Shown piece after piece: positions 8,532-17,306 of a stretch of DNA of 64,000 nucleotides. Each line of letters begins with the position of its first letter. The stretch's first letter is position 1. Origin of the DNA: Nonomuraea indica (lineage in GTDB: Bacteria > Actinomycetota > Actinomycetes > Streptosporangiales > Streptosporangiaceae); the NCBI RefSeq assembly GCF_002850745.1, contig NZ_KZ559480.1, positions 1 through 64,000 of the forward strand, given 5' to 3'. A program made the translations under genes and the position numbers. Below the pieces are notes generated by a model. It saw nothing but the letters and a program-made list of their open reading frames with translations. It had not been told where the DNA came from and did no database searches.

Positions 8532-8617
8532 GCGCCGTCAACGCCGCCGGTCTCGTCGTGGTCACCAGTCTGGTGATCTTCATGGTCGTGGCCCTGCTGT
8601 TCCCGGAGCGTTTCTGA
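8528..8617 (+). CDS. kdpF: KdpF, small stabilising subunit of the K+-transporting ATPase
   Basis: A 29-residue peptide starting with GTG at 8528. A single transmembrane helix is followed by the hallmark ALLFPERF C-terminus of actinobacterial KdpF. KdpF stabilises the KdpFABC complex in the membrane. Its start overlaps the preceding peptide's stop, and its TGA overlaps the KdpA start, so the reading frames are tightly coupled. Confidence 0.9.
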   Translation: MSAVNAAGLVVVTSLVIFMVVALLFPERF

Positions 8618-10278
8618 TGCCGCCGACCCTGGCGGGGATCCTGTTCATCGCGTCCCTGCTCCTCGCTCTCGCGCTCTGCCACAAGCCTCTGGGCGACTAC
8701 ATGTACCGCGTCTACACCGGCGCCAAGCACAACGCCGTGGAGCGGGTGATCTACCGGCTCGTCGGTGTCCAGCCCGACGGCGAGCAGCGCTGGGGCGTCT
8801 ACGCCCGCAGCGTGCTCGCCTTCTCGCTGATCTCGATCCTGTTCCTGTACGCCCTGCAGCGCCTGCAGAACCATCTGTACCTGTCTCTCGGGATGCAGCC
8901 GGTGGAGCCCGCACTGGCCTGGAACACCGCGGTCAGTTTCGTCACGAACACCAACTGGCAGGCCTACTCCGGCGAGTCGACCATGGGCCACCTGGTGCAG
9001 ACCGCGGGCCTGGCCGTGCAGAACTTCGTCTCCGCGGCCGTCGGCATGGCGGTGGCGATCACCGTGGTGCGCGGCTTCGCCCGCACGAAGACCGACATGC
9101 TCGGCAACTTCTGGGTGGATCTGGTCCGCGGCACGATCCGCATCCTGCTGCCGATCTCGTTCGTCGCCGCGCTGGTGCTCACCGCGGGAGGGGCGATCCA
9201 GACCTTCGCCGATCACAGCACGTGGACCACCCTGGCGGGCGGCCACCAGACGTTCACCCCGGGCGCGGTCGCCTCGCAGGAGGCGATCAAGGACCTGGGC
9301 ACGAACGGCGGTGGCATCTTCAACGTCAACTCGGCCCACCCGTTCGAGAACCCCACGTCGTGGACGAACTGGCTGGAGATCTTCCTGCTGCTGGTGATCG
9401 CGTTCAGCCTGCCGCGCACGTTCGGCCGCATGGTCGGCGACCACCGGCAGGGCTACGCGATCGTCGCCGTCATGGGCTCCATCGCGGTGATCAGCATCGG
9501 CCTGACGAACTGGGCGGAGCTGAGCGCGGGCGGCACCGTCCCGCAAGCGATCGGCGCGGCGCTGGAGGGCCGCGAGGCGCGCTTCGGCACGTCCAACTCG
9601 GCCATGTTCGCCTCGGCGACGACGCTGACCAGCACGGGTTCGGTGGACTCCTTCCACGACTCCTACACCGCGCTGGGCGGCGGCATGCTGATCTTCAACA
9701 TGCTGCTCGGCGAGGTGGCCCCCGGCGGGGCCGGTGCCGGCCTGTACGGCATCCTGATCCTGGCCGTGATCACGGTGTTCGTCGCGGGCCTGATGGTCGG
9801 CCGGACCCCCGAATACCTCGGGAAGAAGATCGGCGCCCGGGAGATCAAACTCGCCTCGCTGTACTTCCTCATCACCCCGACGCTGGTGCTGCTCGGCACG
9901 GCCGCGGCGATGGCCACCGAGGCCGGCCGCTCGGCGATGCTGAACTCCGGCCCGCACGGGCTGTCGGAACTCCTGTACGCCTACACCAGCGCGTCCAACA
10001 ACAACGGCTCGGCCTTCGCCGGAGTCAGCGTCAACACCACCTTCCACAACACCACGCTGGGCCTGTGCATGGCCTTCGGCCGGTTCGTGCCGATCGTGCC
10101 GGCCCTGGCGCTGGCGGGCTCGCTGGCTCGGCAGGCGCCGGTTCCGGCCTCGGCCGGCACGCTGCCGACCCATCGGCCGCAGTTCGTCGGCATGGTGGTC
10201 GGCGTGACGATCATCCTGGTGGCGCTCACGTTCCTCCCGGCGCTGGCGCTCGGGCCGCTCGCGGAAGGAATCCACTAG
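8617..10278 (+). CDS. kdpA: KdpA, potassium-binding channel-like subunit
   Basis: A 553-residue membrane protein of normal KdpA length. It forms the K+ selectivity pore of the high-affinity KdpFABC P-type pump. Family sequences are visible: FVTNTNWQAYSGE near residue 110, LGTNGGGIFNVNSAHPFENP near 230, TLTSTGSVDS and YTSASNNNGSAFAG, the glycine-containing pore loops. The start codon overlaps the kdpF stop. Three bases separate it from kdpB. Confidence 0.97.
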   Translation: MPPTLAGILFIASLLLALALCHKPLGDYMYRVYTGAKHNAVERVIYRLVGVQPDGEQRWGVYARSVLAFSLISILFLYALQRLQNHLYLSLGMQPVEPALAWNTAVSFVTNTNWQAYSGESTMGHLVQTAGLAVQNFVSAAVGMAVAITVVRGFARTKTDMLGNFWVDLVRGTIRILLPISFVAALVLTAGGAIQTFADHSTWTTLAGGHQTFTPGAVASQEAIKDLGTNGGGIFNVNSAHPFENPTSWTNWLEIFLLLVIAFSLPRTFGRMVGDHRQGYAIVAVMGSIAVISIGLTNWAELSAGGTVPQAIGAALEGREARFGTSNSAMFASATTLTSTGSVDSFHDSYTALGGGMLIFNMLLGEVAPGGAGAGLYGILILAVITVFVAGLMVGRTPEYLGKKIGAREIKLASLYFLITPTLVLLGTAAAMATEAGRSAMLNSGPHGLSELLYAYTSASNNNGSAFAGVSVNTTFHNTTLGLCMAFGRFVPIVPALALAGSLARQAPVPASAGTLPTHRPQFVGMVVGVTIILVALTFLPALALGPLAEGIH

Positions 10279-10280
10279 AC

Positions 10281-12407
10281 ATGTCGACGCACGTGCTCCC
10301 ATCGCCGGGTAAGGCGCCGGCACCCAGGAAGGACCGCCGGGTCGGCGGCGGCCTGCTCGACCCCGAACAGATGATCCGATCGCTGCCGGACGCGCTGGCG
10401 AAGCTCAACCCGGTCACCATGTGGCGCAACCCGGTGATGTTCACCGTCGAGATCGGCGCCGTCTTCACGACCGCCCTGGCCATCGCCGACCCATCGTGGT
10501 TCGCCTGGGCGATCGTGGTGTGGCTGTGGCTGACCGTCATCTTCGCCAATCTGGCCGAGGCGGTCGCCGAGGGCCGCGGCAAGGCGCAGGCCGCCACGTT
10601 GCGCGCGGCCAAGCGCGACACGACCGCCCGCCGGCTCAGGAGCCGCGACGACCGCACCCGGTGGGACCTGATCGGCGCGTCCGAGCTCCAGCAGGGCGAC
10701 CACGTGATCGTCGAGGCCGGGGAGACCGTCCCCGGTGACGGCGACGTCATCGACGGCATCGCCAGCGTGGACGAGTCGGCCATCACCGGCGAGTCCGCCC
10801 CCGTCATCCGAGAGTCCGGCGGCGACCGCTCGGCCGTGACCGGCGGCACCAAGGTGCTGTCCGACCAGATCATCGTGCGGATCACCCAGAAACCCGGTGA
10901 GAGCTTCGTGGACCGCATGATCGCCCTCGTGGAGGGCGCGAACCGGCAGAAAACCCCGAACGAGATCGCCCTCAACATCCTGCTCGCCGCCCTGACGATC
11001 ATCTTCCTGGTCGCCACCGCGACCATGCAGCCCCTGGCCATCTTCTCCAAGGCGGTCAACCCGGGCGTACCCGACTCCCTGGCCCTGACAGATGACGGCG
11101 TGACCGGAATCGTCCTGGTGTCGCTGGTCGTCTGCCTGATCCCGACGACGATCGGCGCGCTGCTGTCGGCCATCGGCATCGCCGGCATGGACCGCCTGGT
11201 GCAGCGCAACGTGCTGGCCATGTCCGGCCGCGCGGTCGAGGCCGCCGGTGATGTGTCCACGCTGCTGCTGGACAAGACCGGTACGATCACGCTCGGCAAC
11301 CGGCAGGCGTCGGAGTTCGTCCCGGTGAACGGCATCACCGAGAGAGAACTCGCCGAGGCGGCACAGCTGTCGAGCCTGGCCGACGAGACGCCCGAGGGCC
11401 GCTCGATCGTGGTCCACGCCAAACAGGCCTACGGGCTGCGCGAACGCCGGCCGGGCGAACTGGCCCACGCCGCATGGGTGCCGTTCACCGCGCAGACCCG
11501 CATGTCCGGGGTCGACCTGGACGGCCGCGAGATACGCAAGGGCGCCGCCACCGCGGTCATGAAGTGGGTCCGCGACACCGGCGGCCACCCGACCGACGAG
11601 GTCGGGCACCTGGTGGACGGCATCTCCGCCTCCGGCGGCACACCGCTGGTGGTGGCGGAGAAGGGCCGCGTGCTGGGGGTGGTGCACCTCAAGGACGTGG
11701 TCAAGGAAGGCATGCGGGAGCGGTTCGACGAGATGCGCCGGATGGGCATCCGCACCATCATGATCACCGGCGACAACCCCCTGACCGCCAAGGCCATCGC
11801 CGACGAGGCCGGAGTGGACGACTTCCTGGCCGAGGCCACCCCCGAGGACAAGCTGGCGCTGATCAGAAAGGAACAGAAGGGCGGCCGCCTGGTCGCCATG
11901 ACCGGCGACGGCACCAACGACGCCCCCGCCCTGGCCCAGTCCGACGTCGGCGTGGCCATGAACACCGGCACCAGCGCCGCCAAGGAGGCCGGGAACATGG
12001 TGGACCTGGACTCCAACCCGACCAAGCTCATCGAGATCGTCCAGATCGGCAAGCAGATGCTGATCACCCGCGGCGCCCTGACGACCTTCTCGATCGCCAA
12101 CGACATCGCCAAGTACTTCGCGATCATCCCGGCGATGTTCGCGGCGGTCCACCCGGGCCTGGACGCGCTCAACATCATGCGCCTGGCCGGCCCCCAGTCG
12201 GCCATCCTCGCCGCGGTGATCTTCAACGCCCTGGTCATCATCGCGCTCATCCCGCTCGCCCTGCGCGGCGTGCGCTACCGGCCCTCCAGCGCCTCGAAGC
12301 TGCTCTCACGCAACCTGTACGTCTACGGCCTGGGCGGGATCGTGGTCCCGTTCATCGGCATCAAGCTCATCGATCTGCTGATCCAGTTCCTCCCGGGGAT
12401 GTCATAA
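10281..12407 (+). CDS. kdpB: KdpB, P-type ATPase catalytic subunit
   Basis: A 708-residue P1A-type ATPase that energises K+ uptake. The phosphorylation motif DKTGT starts at Asp331, the actuator motif is TGES (DESAITGES), and the hinge motif TGDGTNDAP is at 541-549. The membrane regions match KdpB in spacing and number. Start ATG at 10281 follows the kdpA stop by two bases, in frame with the conserved N-terminal LLDPEQMIRSLPDALAKLNP. Confidence 0.97.
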   Translation: MSTHVLPSPGKAPAPRKDRRVGGGLLDPEQMIRSLPDALAKLNPVTMWRNPVMFTVEIGAVFTTALAIADPSWFAWAIVVWLWLTVIFANLAEAVAEGRGKAQAATLRAAKRDTTARRLRSRDDRTRWDLIGASELQQGDHVIVEAGETVPGDGDVIDGIASVDESAITGESAPVIRESGGDRSAVTGGTKVLSDQIIVRITQKPGESFVDRMIALVEGANRQKTPNEIALNILLAALTIIFLVATATMQPLAIFSKAVNPGVPDSLALTDDGVTGIVLVSLVVCLIPTTIGALLSAIGIAGMDRLVQRNVLAMSGRAVEAAGDVSTLLLDKTGTITLGNRQASEFVPVNGITERELAEAAQLSSLADETPEGRSIVVHAKQAYGLRERRPGELAHAAWVPFTAQTRMSGVDLDGREIRKGAATAVMKWVRDTGGHPTDEVGHLVDGISASGGTPLVVAEKGRVLGVVHLKDVVKEGMRERFDEMRRMGIRTIMITGDNPLTAKAIADEAGVDDFLAEATPEDKLALIRKEQKGGRLVAMTGDGTNDAPALAQSDVGVAMNTGTSAAKEAGNMVDLDSNPTKLIEIVQIGKQMLITRGALTTFSIANDIAKYFAIIPAMFAAVHPGLDALNIMRLAGPQSAILAAVIFNALVIIALIPLALRGVRYRPSSASKLLSRNLYVYGLGGIVVPFIGIKLIDLLIQFLPGMS

Positions 12408-12408
12408 A

Positions 12409-13227
12409 ATGGACCGCATGCCCAGCTGGGTCCGCCAGCACGTCGCCGCCCTGCGGGCGCTGCTCGTGCTCACGGTGGCCACCGGCGTCATCTACCCGCT
12501 CCTCGCCACCGGGGTGGCGCAGGCGCTGTTCAACGGCCAGGCCAACGGCTCACTGGTGGAGAAGGACGGCAGGACCGTCGGCAGCGCGCTGATCGGCCAG
12601 TCCTTCACCGACGCCGACGGCAAGGCGATCAGGACATACTTCCAGTCCCGCCCGTCGGCGGCCGGTGACGGCTACGACCCCACCTCCACCAGCGCCGGCA
12701 ACCTCGGCCCCGAGGACGTCATCGACCTGCCGGACCGCACGTCGCTGCTCACCGACGTGTGCGCGCGGTCGAAAGCGGCCGGGCAACTGGAGGGCGTCAG
12801 TGGCGCCCGCCCCTACTGCACCCCCGACGGGGTCGGCGCGGTGCTGAAGGTCTTCCCCGACCGCGCCGTCAGCGTCAACCAGCTCTGCCCCGCCACCCCG
12901 TTCATCGCCGCCCACCAGGGGCTGAAGGTGGAGTGCGCCCGGCCCGGCGAGAACTATGCGGCAGGCAGGACCGTGCCCGTGCGCGGGAACGTGACCACGG
13001 TCGCCGTCCCCGCCGACGCCGTCACGGCCAGCGCCTCCGGGCTCGACCCACACATCTCCCTCGTCTACGCCCAGCTGCAGGCACCGCGCGTGGCCCGGGA
13101 GCGTGGCCTGCCGCTCGAGCAGGTGAAGGCACTGATCGACGAGCACACCACGGGCCGTGCGCTGGGCTTCATGGGCGAGCCGGTGGTGCACGTGCTCAAG
13201 CTCAACCTCGCCCTCGACGGGGCCTGA
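12409..13227 (+). CDS. kdpC: KdpC, chaperone-like subunit with an enlarged extracytoplasmic domain
   Basis: A 272-residue KdpC, longer than the usual 190-210. One N-terminal membrane helix (about 13-35) is followed by the conserved ALIGQSF and YFQSRPSA segments and the C-terminal GFMGEPVVHVLKLNLAL. The extra length lies in the middle (about 115-200) and holds four cysteines (DVC, PYC, QLC, VEC) that could pair outside the membrane. KdpC assists K+ and ATP affinity in the complex. Confidence 0.93.
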   Translation: MDRMPSWVRQHVAALRALLVLTVATGVIYPLLATGVAQALFNGQANGSLVEKDGRTVGSALIGQSFTDADGKAIRTYFQSRPSAAGDGYDPTSTSAGNLGPEDVIDLPDRTSLLTDVCARSKAAGQLEGVSGARPYCTPDGVGAVLKVFPDRAVSVNQLCPATPFIAAHQGLKVECARPGENYAAGRTVPVRGNVTTVAVPADAVTASASGLDPHISLVYAQLQAPRVARERGLPLEQVKALIDEHTTGRALGFMGEPVVHVLKLNLALDGA

Positions 13228-13228
13228 G

Positions 13229-15757
13229 ATGCGGGGGCGGCTGCGGGTCTACCTCGGGGCGGCCCCCGGGGTGGGCAAGACGTACGCGATGCTCGGCGAA
13301 GGCTGGCGCGGCCTGGAGCGCGGCCGGGACGTGGTCGTCGGCTTCGTCGAGACCCACGGCCGCGCCCGCACCGCTGCCCTGCTGGACGGAATGGAGATCA
13401 TCCCCCGCAAGACGATCGCCTACCGGGGCGCCACGTTCACCGAACTCGACGTGGACGCGGTCATCGCGCGCCGGCCGAAAGTCGCGCTGATCGACGAGCT
13501 GGCCCACACCAACGTGCCCGGCTCGAAGAACGCCAAGCGCTGGCAGGACATCGACGAGATCCTGAACGCCGGCATCCACGTCATCTCCACGGTCAACATC
13601 CAGCACCTGGAATCCGTGAACGACGTCGTGCGACAGATCACCGGCATCCCCCAGCGCGAGACCGTCCCCGACGAGGTGGTACGGCGGGCCGACCAGATCG
13701 AGCTGGTCGACATGTCCCCCGAGGCGCTGCGCCGCCGCATGGCGCACGGCAACGTCTACGCGCCCGAAAAAGTCGATGCCGCGCTGTCGAACTACTTCCG
13801 CGTCGGCAACCTCACCGCGCTGCGCGAGCTGGCCCTGCTGTGGGTGGCGGGCAAGGTGGACGAGCAGCTCGACCGCTACCGCGCCGAACACGGCATCGCC
13901 GGCACCTGGGAGGCGCGCGAACGGGTGGTGGTCGCGCTGACCGGCGGCTCGGAAGGCGACACCCTGGTACGGCGGGCCGCCCGCATCGCCACCCGCACCA
14001 AGGGCGCCGACCTGCTCGCCGTGCACGTCACCCGCGCCGACGGGCTGGCCGGCGGCGACCCGGCCAGCCTGGCCCGCCAGCGCGCCCTGGTGGAAAGCAT
14101 GGGCGGCACCTACCACCAGGTCGTCGGCGACGACATCCCGCGCGCGCTGCTCGACTTCGCCCGCGGCGTCAACGCCACCCAACTGGTCCTCGGCGCATCC
14201 AGGCGCGGCCGCTTCGCCCAGCTGCTGTCGCGCGGGGTGGGGGTGGAGACCACCGCCCTGTCCGGCTCCATCGACGTCCACCTCGTCACCCACGAGGAGA
14301 TCAAGAAGGGACGCTCACGACCCGCACGCTCACAAGCCGTCCTGACCCGCAAGCGCCGCCTTGCCGGTTGGACCGCGGCACTCCTGGGCCTGCCCGCCCT
14401 CACCGCCGTCCTGAACGCGATCGGCGACGTGCTGTCCCTGCCCAGCCAGATCCTGGCCTTCCTGGTCGCCGTCATCGGGGTGGCCCTGCTGGGCGGCCTG
14501 TGGCCGGCCATCACGGCGGCCGTCGGCGGGTTCCTGCTGCTCAACTTCTTCTTCACCAACCCCTACCGCACCCTGATCATCTACGACCCCGAGGTGCTGC
14601 TCGCCCTCGTCGTCTTCGTCGTGGTGGCCGTCGCGGTCAGCGCCATCGTCGACCTGGCGGCCCGCCGTACCCGAGAGGCGGCGCGCGCGAGCGCGGACGC
14701 CGAAGTGCTGTCCACCCTGGCTGGGCACGTGCTGCGCGGCGAGCACGCGCTGGCCTCGCTGCTGGCCAGGCTCCGCGAAACCTTCGCCCTGACCTCGGTC
14801 ACCCTGCTGGAACGCCGCCTGCCCGCCGGCGGCGAGAAGCAGAACGAGCCGGACGCCTGGCAGATCGTCGCCACCGCCGGCGGCCCCCCGTGCGCCTTCC
14901 CCGCCGCCGCCGACAGCGACGTCACCATCGACGAGGACCTCGTCCTGGCGCTGCGCGGCCGGCTGCTCGACGCCAGCGACCGGCGGGTGCTGGAGGCGTT
15001 CGCCGCCGAGGCCGCCATCGCCCTGCGGCAGGAGCGGCTGCGCGCCGAGGCGGAACGCGCCAAACCGCTGGCCGAGGCCGACAAGATGCGCACCGCCCTG
15101 CTGGCCGCCGTCAGCCACGACCTGCGCACCCCGCTCGCTTCCGCCAAAGCCGCCGTCGAGAGTCTGCGCAGCACCGACATCGACTGGTCCCCGCACGATC
15201 GCGAAGAGCTGCTGGCCACCGCTGACGAGTCGCTGGAGCGGCTGGACCGGCTGGTGGAGAACCTGCTGGACATGAGCCGCCTGCAAGCCGGAGCACTCGG
15301 CCTGTCCCTGCAGCCCATCGCCCTGGACGAGGTCGCCCCTCGCGCCATCGGCGACCTCGGCCCGCTCGCCGACCGCATCCACAGCGACATCTCCGCCGAC
15401 CTGCCCGAGATCTCCGCGGACCCGGCGCTCCTGGAACGGGTGCTGGTCAACCTGATGGCCAACGCCGTCCGCTACAACTCATCGCAGGAACACGTCCTCC
15501 TCGGTGCCAGCCGGCACGGTGACCACGTGGAGATCAGGGTCGTCGACCGCGGGCCCGGCATCCCCGCCGAGGATCATGATCGGATCTTCCTGCCCTTCCA
15601 GCGGCTCGGCGACCGCGACAATCACTCCGGCGTCGGCCTCGGGCTCGCCCTGTCCCGCGGGCTCACCGAGGCCATGGGCGGCACCCTCGTTCCCGAGGAA
15701 ACACCAGGCGGAGGACTCACCATGATCATCCGAATGCCGATCCAGCCGGCGCGGTGA
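13229..15757 (+). CDS. kdpD: KdpD, turgor/K+ sensor histidine kinase
   Basis: An 842-residue sensor kinase. The N-terminal KdpD domain has a Walker A GAAPGVGKT at residues 10-18, followed by a universal-stress-like domain (about 230-350). A four-helix DUF4118 membrane segment (about 385-480), a GAF-like stretch, HisKA with the phospho-acceptor His630 in SHDLRTPL, and a HATPase_c domain ending in DNHSGVGLGLALS complete it. The ATG at 13229 follows the kdpC stop by one base (TGAGATG). It should phosphorylate KdpE and drive kdp expression at low potassium. Confidence 0.95.
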   Translation: MRGRLRVYLGAAPGVGKTYAMLGEGWRGLERGRDVVVGFVETHGRARTAALLDGMEIIPRKTIAYRGATFTELDVDAVIARRPKVALIDELAHTNVPGSKNAKRWQDIDEILNAGIHVISTVNIQHLESVNDVVRQITGIPQRETVPDEVVRRADQIELVDMSPEALRRRMAHGNVYAPEKVDAALSNYFRVGNLTALRELALLWVAGKVDEQLDRYRAEHGIAGTWEARERVVVALTGGSEGDTLVRRAARIATRTKGADLLAVHVTRADGLAGGDPASLARQRALVESMGGTYHQVVGDDIPRALLDFARGVNATQLVLGASRRGRFAQLLSRGVGVETTALSGSIDVHLVTHEEIKKGRSRPARSQAVLTRKRRLAGWTAALLGLPALTAVLNAIGDVLSLPSQILAFLVAVIGVALLGGLWPAITAAVGGFLLLNFFFTNPYRTLIIYDPEVLLALVVFVVVAVAVSAIVDLAARRTREAARASADAEVLSTLAGHVLRGEHALASLLARLRETFALTSVTLLERRLPAGGEKQNEPDAWQIVATAGGPPCAFPAAADSDVTIDEDLVLALRGRLLDASDRRVLEAFAAEAAIALRQERLRAEAERAKPLAEADKMRTALLAAVSHDLRTPLASAKAAVESLRSTDIDWSPHDREELLATADESLERLDRLVENLLDMSRLQAGALGLSLQPIALDEVAPRAIGDLGPLADRIHSDISADLPEISADPALLERVLVNLMANAVRYNSSQEHVLLGASRHGDHVEIRVVDRGPGIPAEDHDRIFLPFQRLGDRDNHSGVGLGLALSRGLTEAMGGTLVPEETPGGGLTMIIRMPIQPAR

Positions 15758-15761
15758 CGGC

Positions 15762-16430
15762 ATGACCAAAATCCTCGTCGTCGACGACGAACCCCAGATC
15801 CTGCGCACGCTCCGCATCAACCTGACCGCCCGCCACTACGAGGTCGCGGTCGCCGCCGACGGCGGCCAGGCACTGCGCCAGGCCGCCGACTGGCACCCCG
15901 ACCTGATCGTCCTCGACCTCGGCCTTCCCGACATCGACGGTGTGGAGGTCATTCACGGCCTGCGCGGCTGGACCGAGATCCCCATCGTCGTCCTGTCAGG
16001 CCGAGCAGGAAGCCAAGACAAGATCGACGCCCTGGACGCCGGAGCCGACGACTACGTCACCAAACCGTTCAGCGTCGGGGAACTGCTGGCCCGCATCCGG
16101 GCCGTCTCCCGGCGCACCACGGCCCACGACACCGAACTCGCCCACATCCAGGTCGGCGACCACACCGTCGACCTGACCAGCAAGAGCATCTCCCACGGCA
16201 TCCGGCTCACTCCCACGGAATGGCACATCCTGGAGATCCTCCTGCGCAACCCCGGCAAGCTCATCCCGCAGCGCTACCTGCTCAGCGAGGTATGGGGCGG
16301 CAACTACGTCACGGAGACCCATTACCTGCGCCAATACATGGCCCAGCTCCGCAAGAAACTCGAACGTGACCCCTCCCGCCCGGTCCACCTGATCACCGAA
16401 CCGGGCATGGGGTACCGCTTCAATCCCTAG
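15762..16430 (+). CDS. kdpE: KdpE, OmpR-type response regulator
   Basis: A 222-residue response regulator. The receiver domain has the acidic pair in VVDDEP and the phosphorylatable Asp52 in VLDLGLP. The C-terminal winged helix contains RLTPTEWHILEILLRNPGKLI and ends in GMGYRF, normal for OmpR/PhoB proteins. It is the last gene of kdpFABCDE. Its TAG stop overlaps the stop of the converging amidotransferase gene inside one CTAG tetramer. Confidence 0.95.
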   Translation: MTKILVVDDEPQILRTLRINLTARHYEVAVAADGGQALRQAADWHPDLIVLDLGLPDIDGVEVIHGLRGWTEIPIVVLSGRAGSQDKIDALDAGADDYVTKPFSVGELLARIRAVSRRTTAHDTELAHIQVGDHTVDLTSKSISHGIRLTPTEWHILEILLRNPGKLIPQRYLLSEVWGGNYVTETHYLRQYMAQLRKKLERDPSRPVHLITEPGMGYRFNP

Positions 16431-17236
16431 CAGCCCGCCCCGGCCAGGCCAGGGCCTTCCGTGGTGGTCACGCCGAGCTCGGCGGCCGGGCGTCGCGCGC
16501 CGGCCGGCGTGTCCAGCGCGCTGACCGGCCCGACCCGCGCCGCCCGCCCGGCACGCGCCGCCACCGCCGCCGCGAACGCCGCGATCACCGGATGCGCCCG
16601 GCCGCCGTCACCGGACAACTCCGGCTGGAACAACGTGGCCAGGAAGAACGGATGCGACGGCAGCTCGGCCACCCGCACCGCCCCGTCCCCGGCGTGCCCG
16701 GAGAACTCCAGCCCATGCTCCTCCAGCACACGCTCGTAGAGCGGGTTCAGCCCATAGGAGCAGTTGTAGACCTCCACGGTCGTACCCGCCCCCATGATCC
16801 GCTCGATCAGCGAACCGGGCGACAGCCGCACCAGCCCCTCGTGCCCGGCCAGCGAGCACTCCAGCGGCGTCAGCAGGAACTCCCGCGCCCCCGGCTCGTT
16901 CTCCGCATGCGCCACGTCCAGCCCGCACACGTTCCGCGCGTACTCCAGCAGCATGTGATGGAACCCCCCGCACGTCCCCAGGAACGGGATGCCGCACTCC
17001 CTCGCCGTGCGCGCCGCCGCCACCGCCCCCTCCTCGCTGAGGTACGGGCTGCCGGGCAGCATCCAGATCCCGTCGAAACGCTCCAGCCCGCCGGCATCGG
17101 ACGCGGCGTCGGCCGTGGGAACCCAGTACGCGTCCAGCACGACACCGTCACGCCGGCGCAACGCCTCCAGCAGCGACGGGACGCGGACGTGCGAACGGAC
17201 ACCGGGGGAGCGGTCACCGACCAGAGCGATTCTCAT
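16427..17236 (-). CDS. CTP-synthase-like class I glutamine amidotransferase protein
   Basis: A 269-residue GATase1-fold protein similar to the C-terminal half of CTP synthase and to the so-called CTP synthase C-terminal-related (seleno)proteins. The nucleophile elbow is intact (LGTCGG, Cys89), but the usual catalytic histidine of FHPE is replaced in FQPE (203-206). It may therefore lack glutaminase activity or use another residue. The last 40 residues (VSALDTPAGARRPAAE) look like an unstructured tail. It diverges from a LysR gene that may control it. Confidence 0.75.
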   Translation of the reverse strand: MRIALVGDRSPGVRSHVRVPSLLEALRRRDGVVLDAYWVPTADAASDAGGLERFDGIWMLPGSPYLSEEGAVAAARTARECGIPFLGTCGGFHHMLLEYARNVCGLDVAHAENEPGAREFLLTPLECSLAGHEGLVRLSPGSLIERIMGAGTTVEVYNCSYGLNPLYERVLEEHGLEFSGHAGDGAVRVAELPSHPFFLATLFQPELSGDGGRAHPVIAAFAAAVAARAGRAARVGPVSALDTPAGARRPAAELGVTTTEGPGLAGAGC

Positions 17237-17292
17237 GCCCCCATCCTCACGCCCACCCCCGCTTCACCGCCAACGATGATTCCCGGACCTGC

Positions 17293-17298
17293 TATAAG
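17293..17298 (+). promoter_or_regulatory. -10 box of the lysR gene
   Basis: TATAAG lies nine bases upstream of the LysR ATG in the 70-base gap to the divergent amidotransferase gene. The predicted transcription start would fall at or next to the start codon, so the mRNA could be leaderless; no ribosome binding site is visible. No clear -35 box can be assigned. Confidence 0.45.
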
Positions 17299-17306
17299 GG
17301 ACACTG

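Noticed and set aside
8509..10323. 604-codon open frame on the minus strand across kdpA
   Set aside because: Antisense shadow of kdpA with Arg/His/Asp-rich low-complexity translation.
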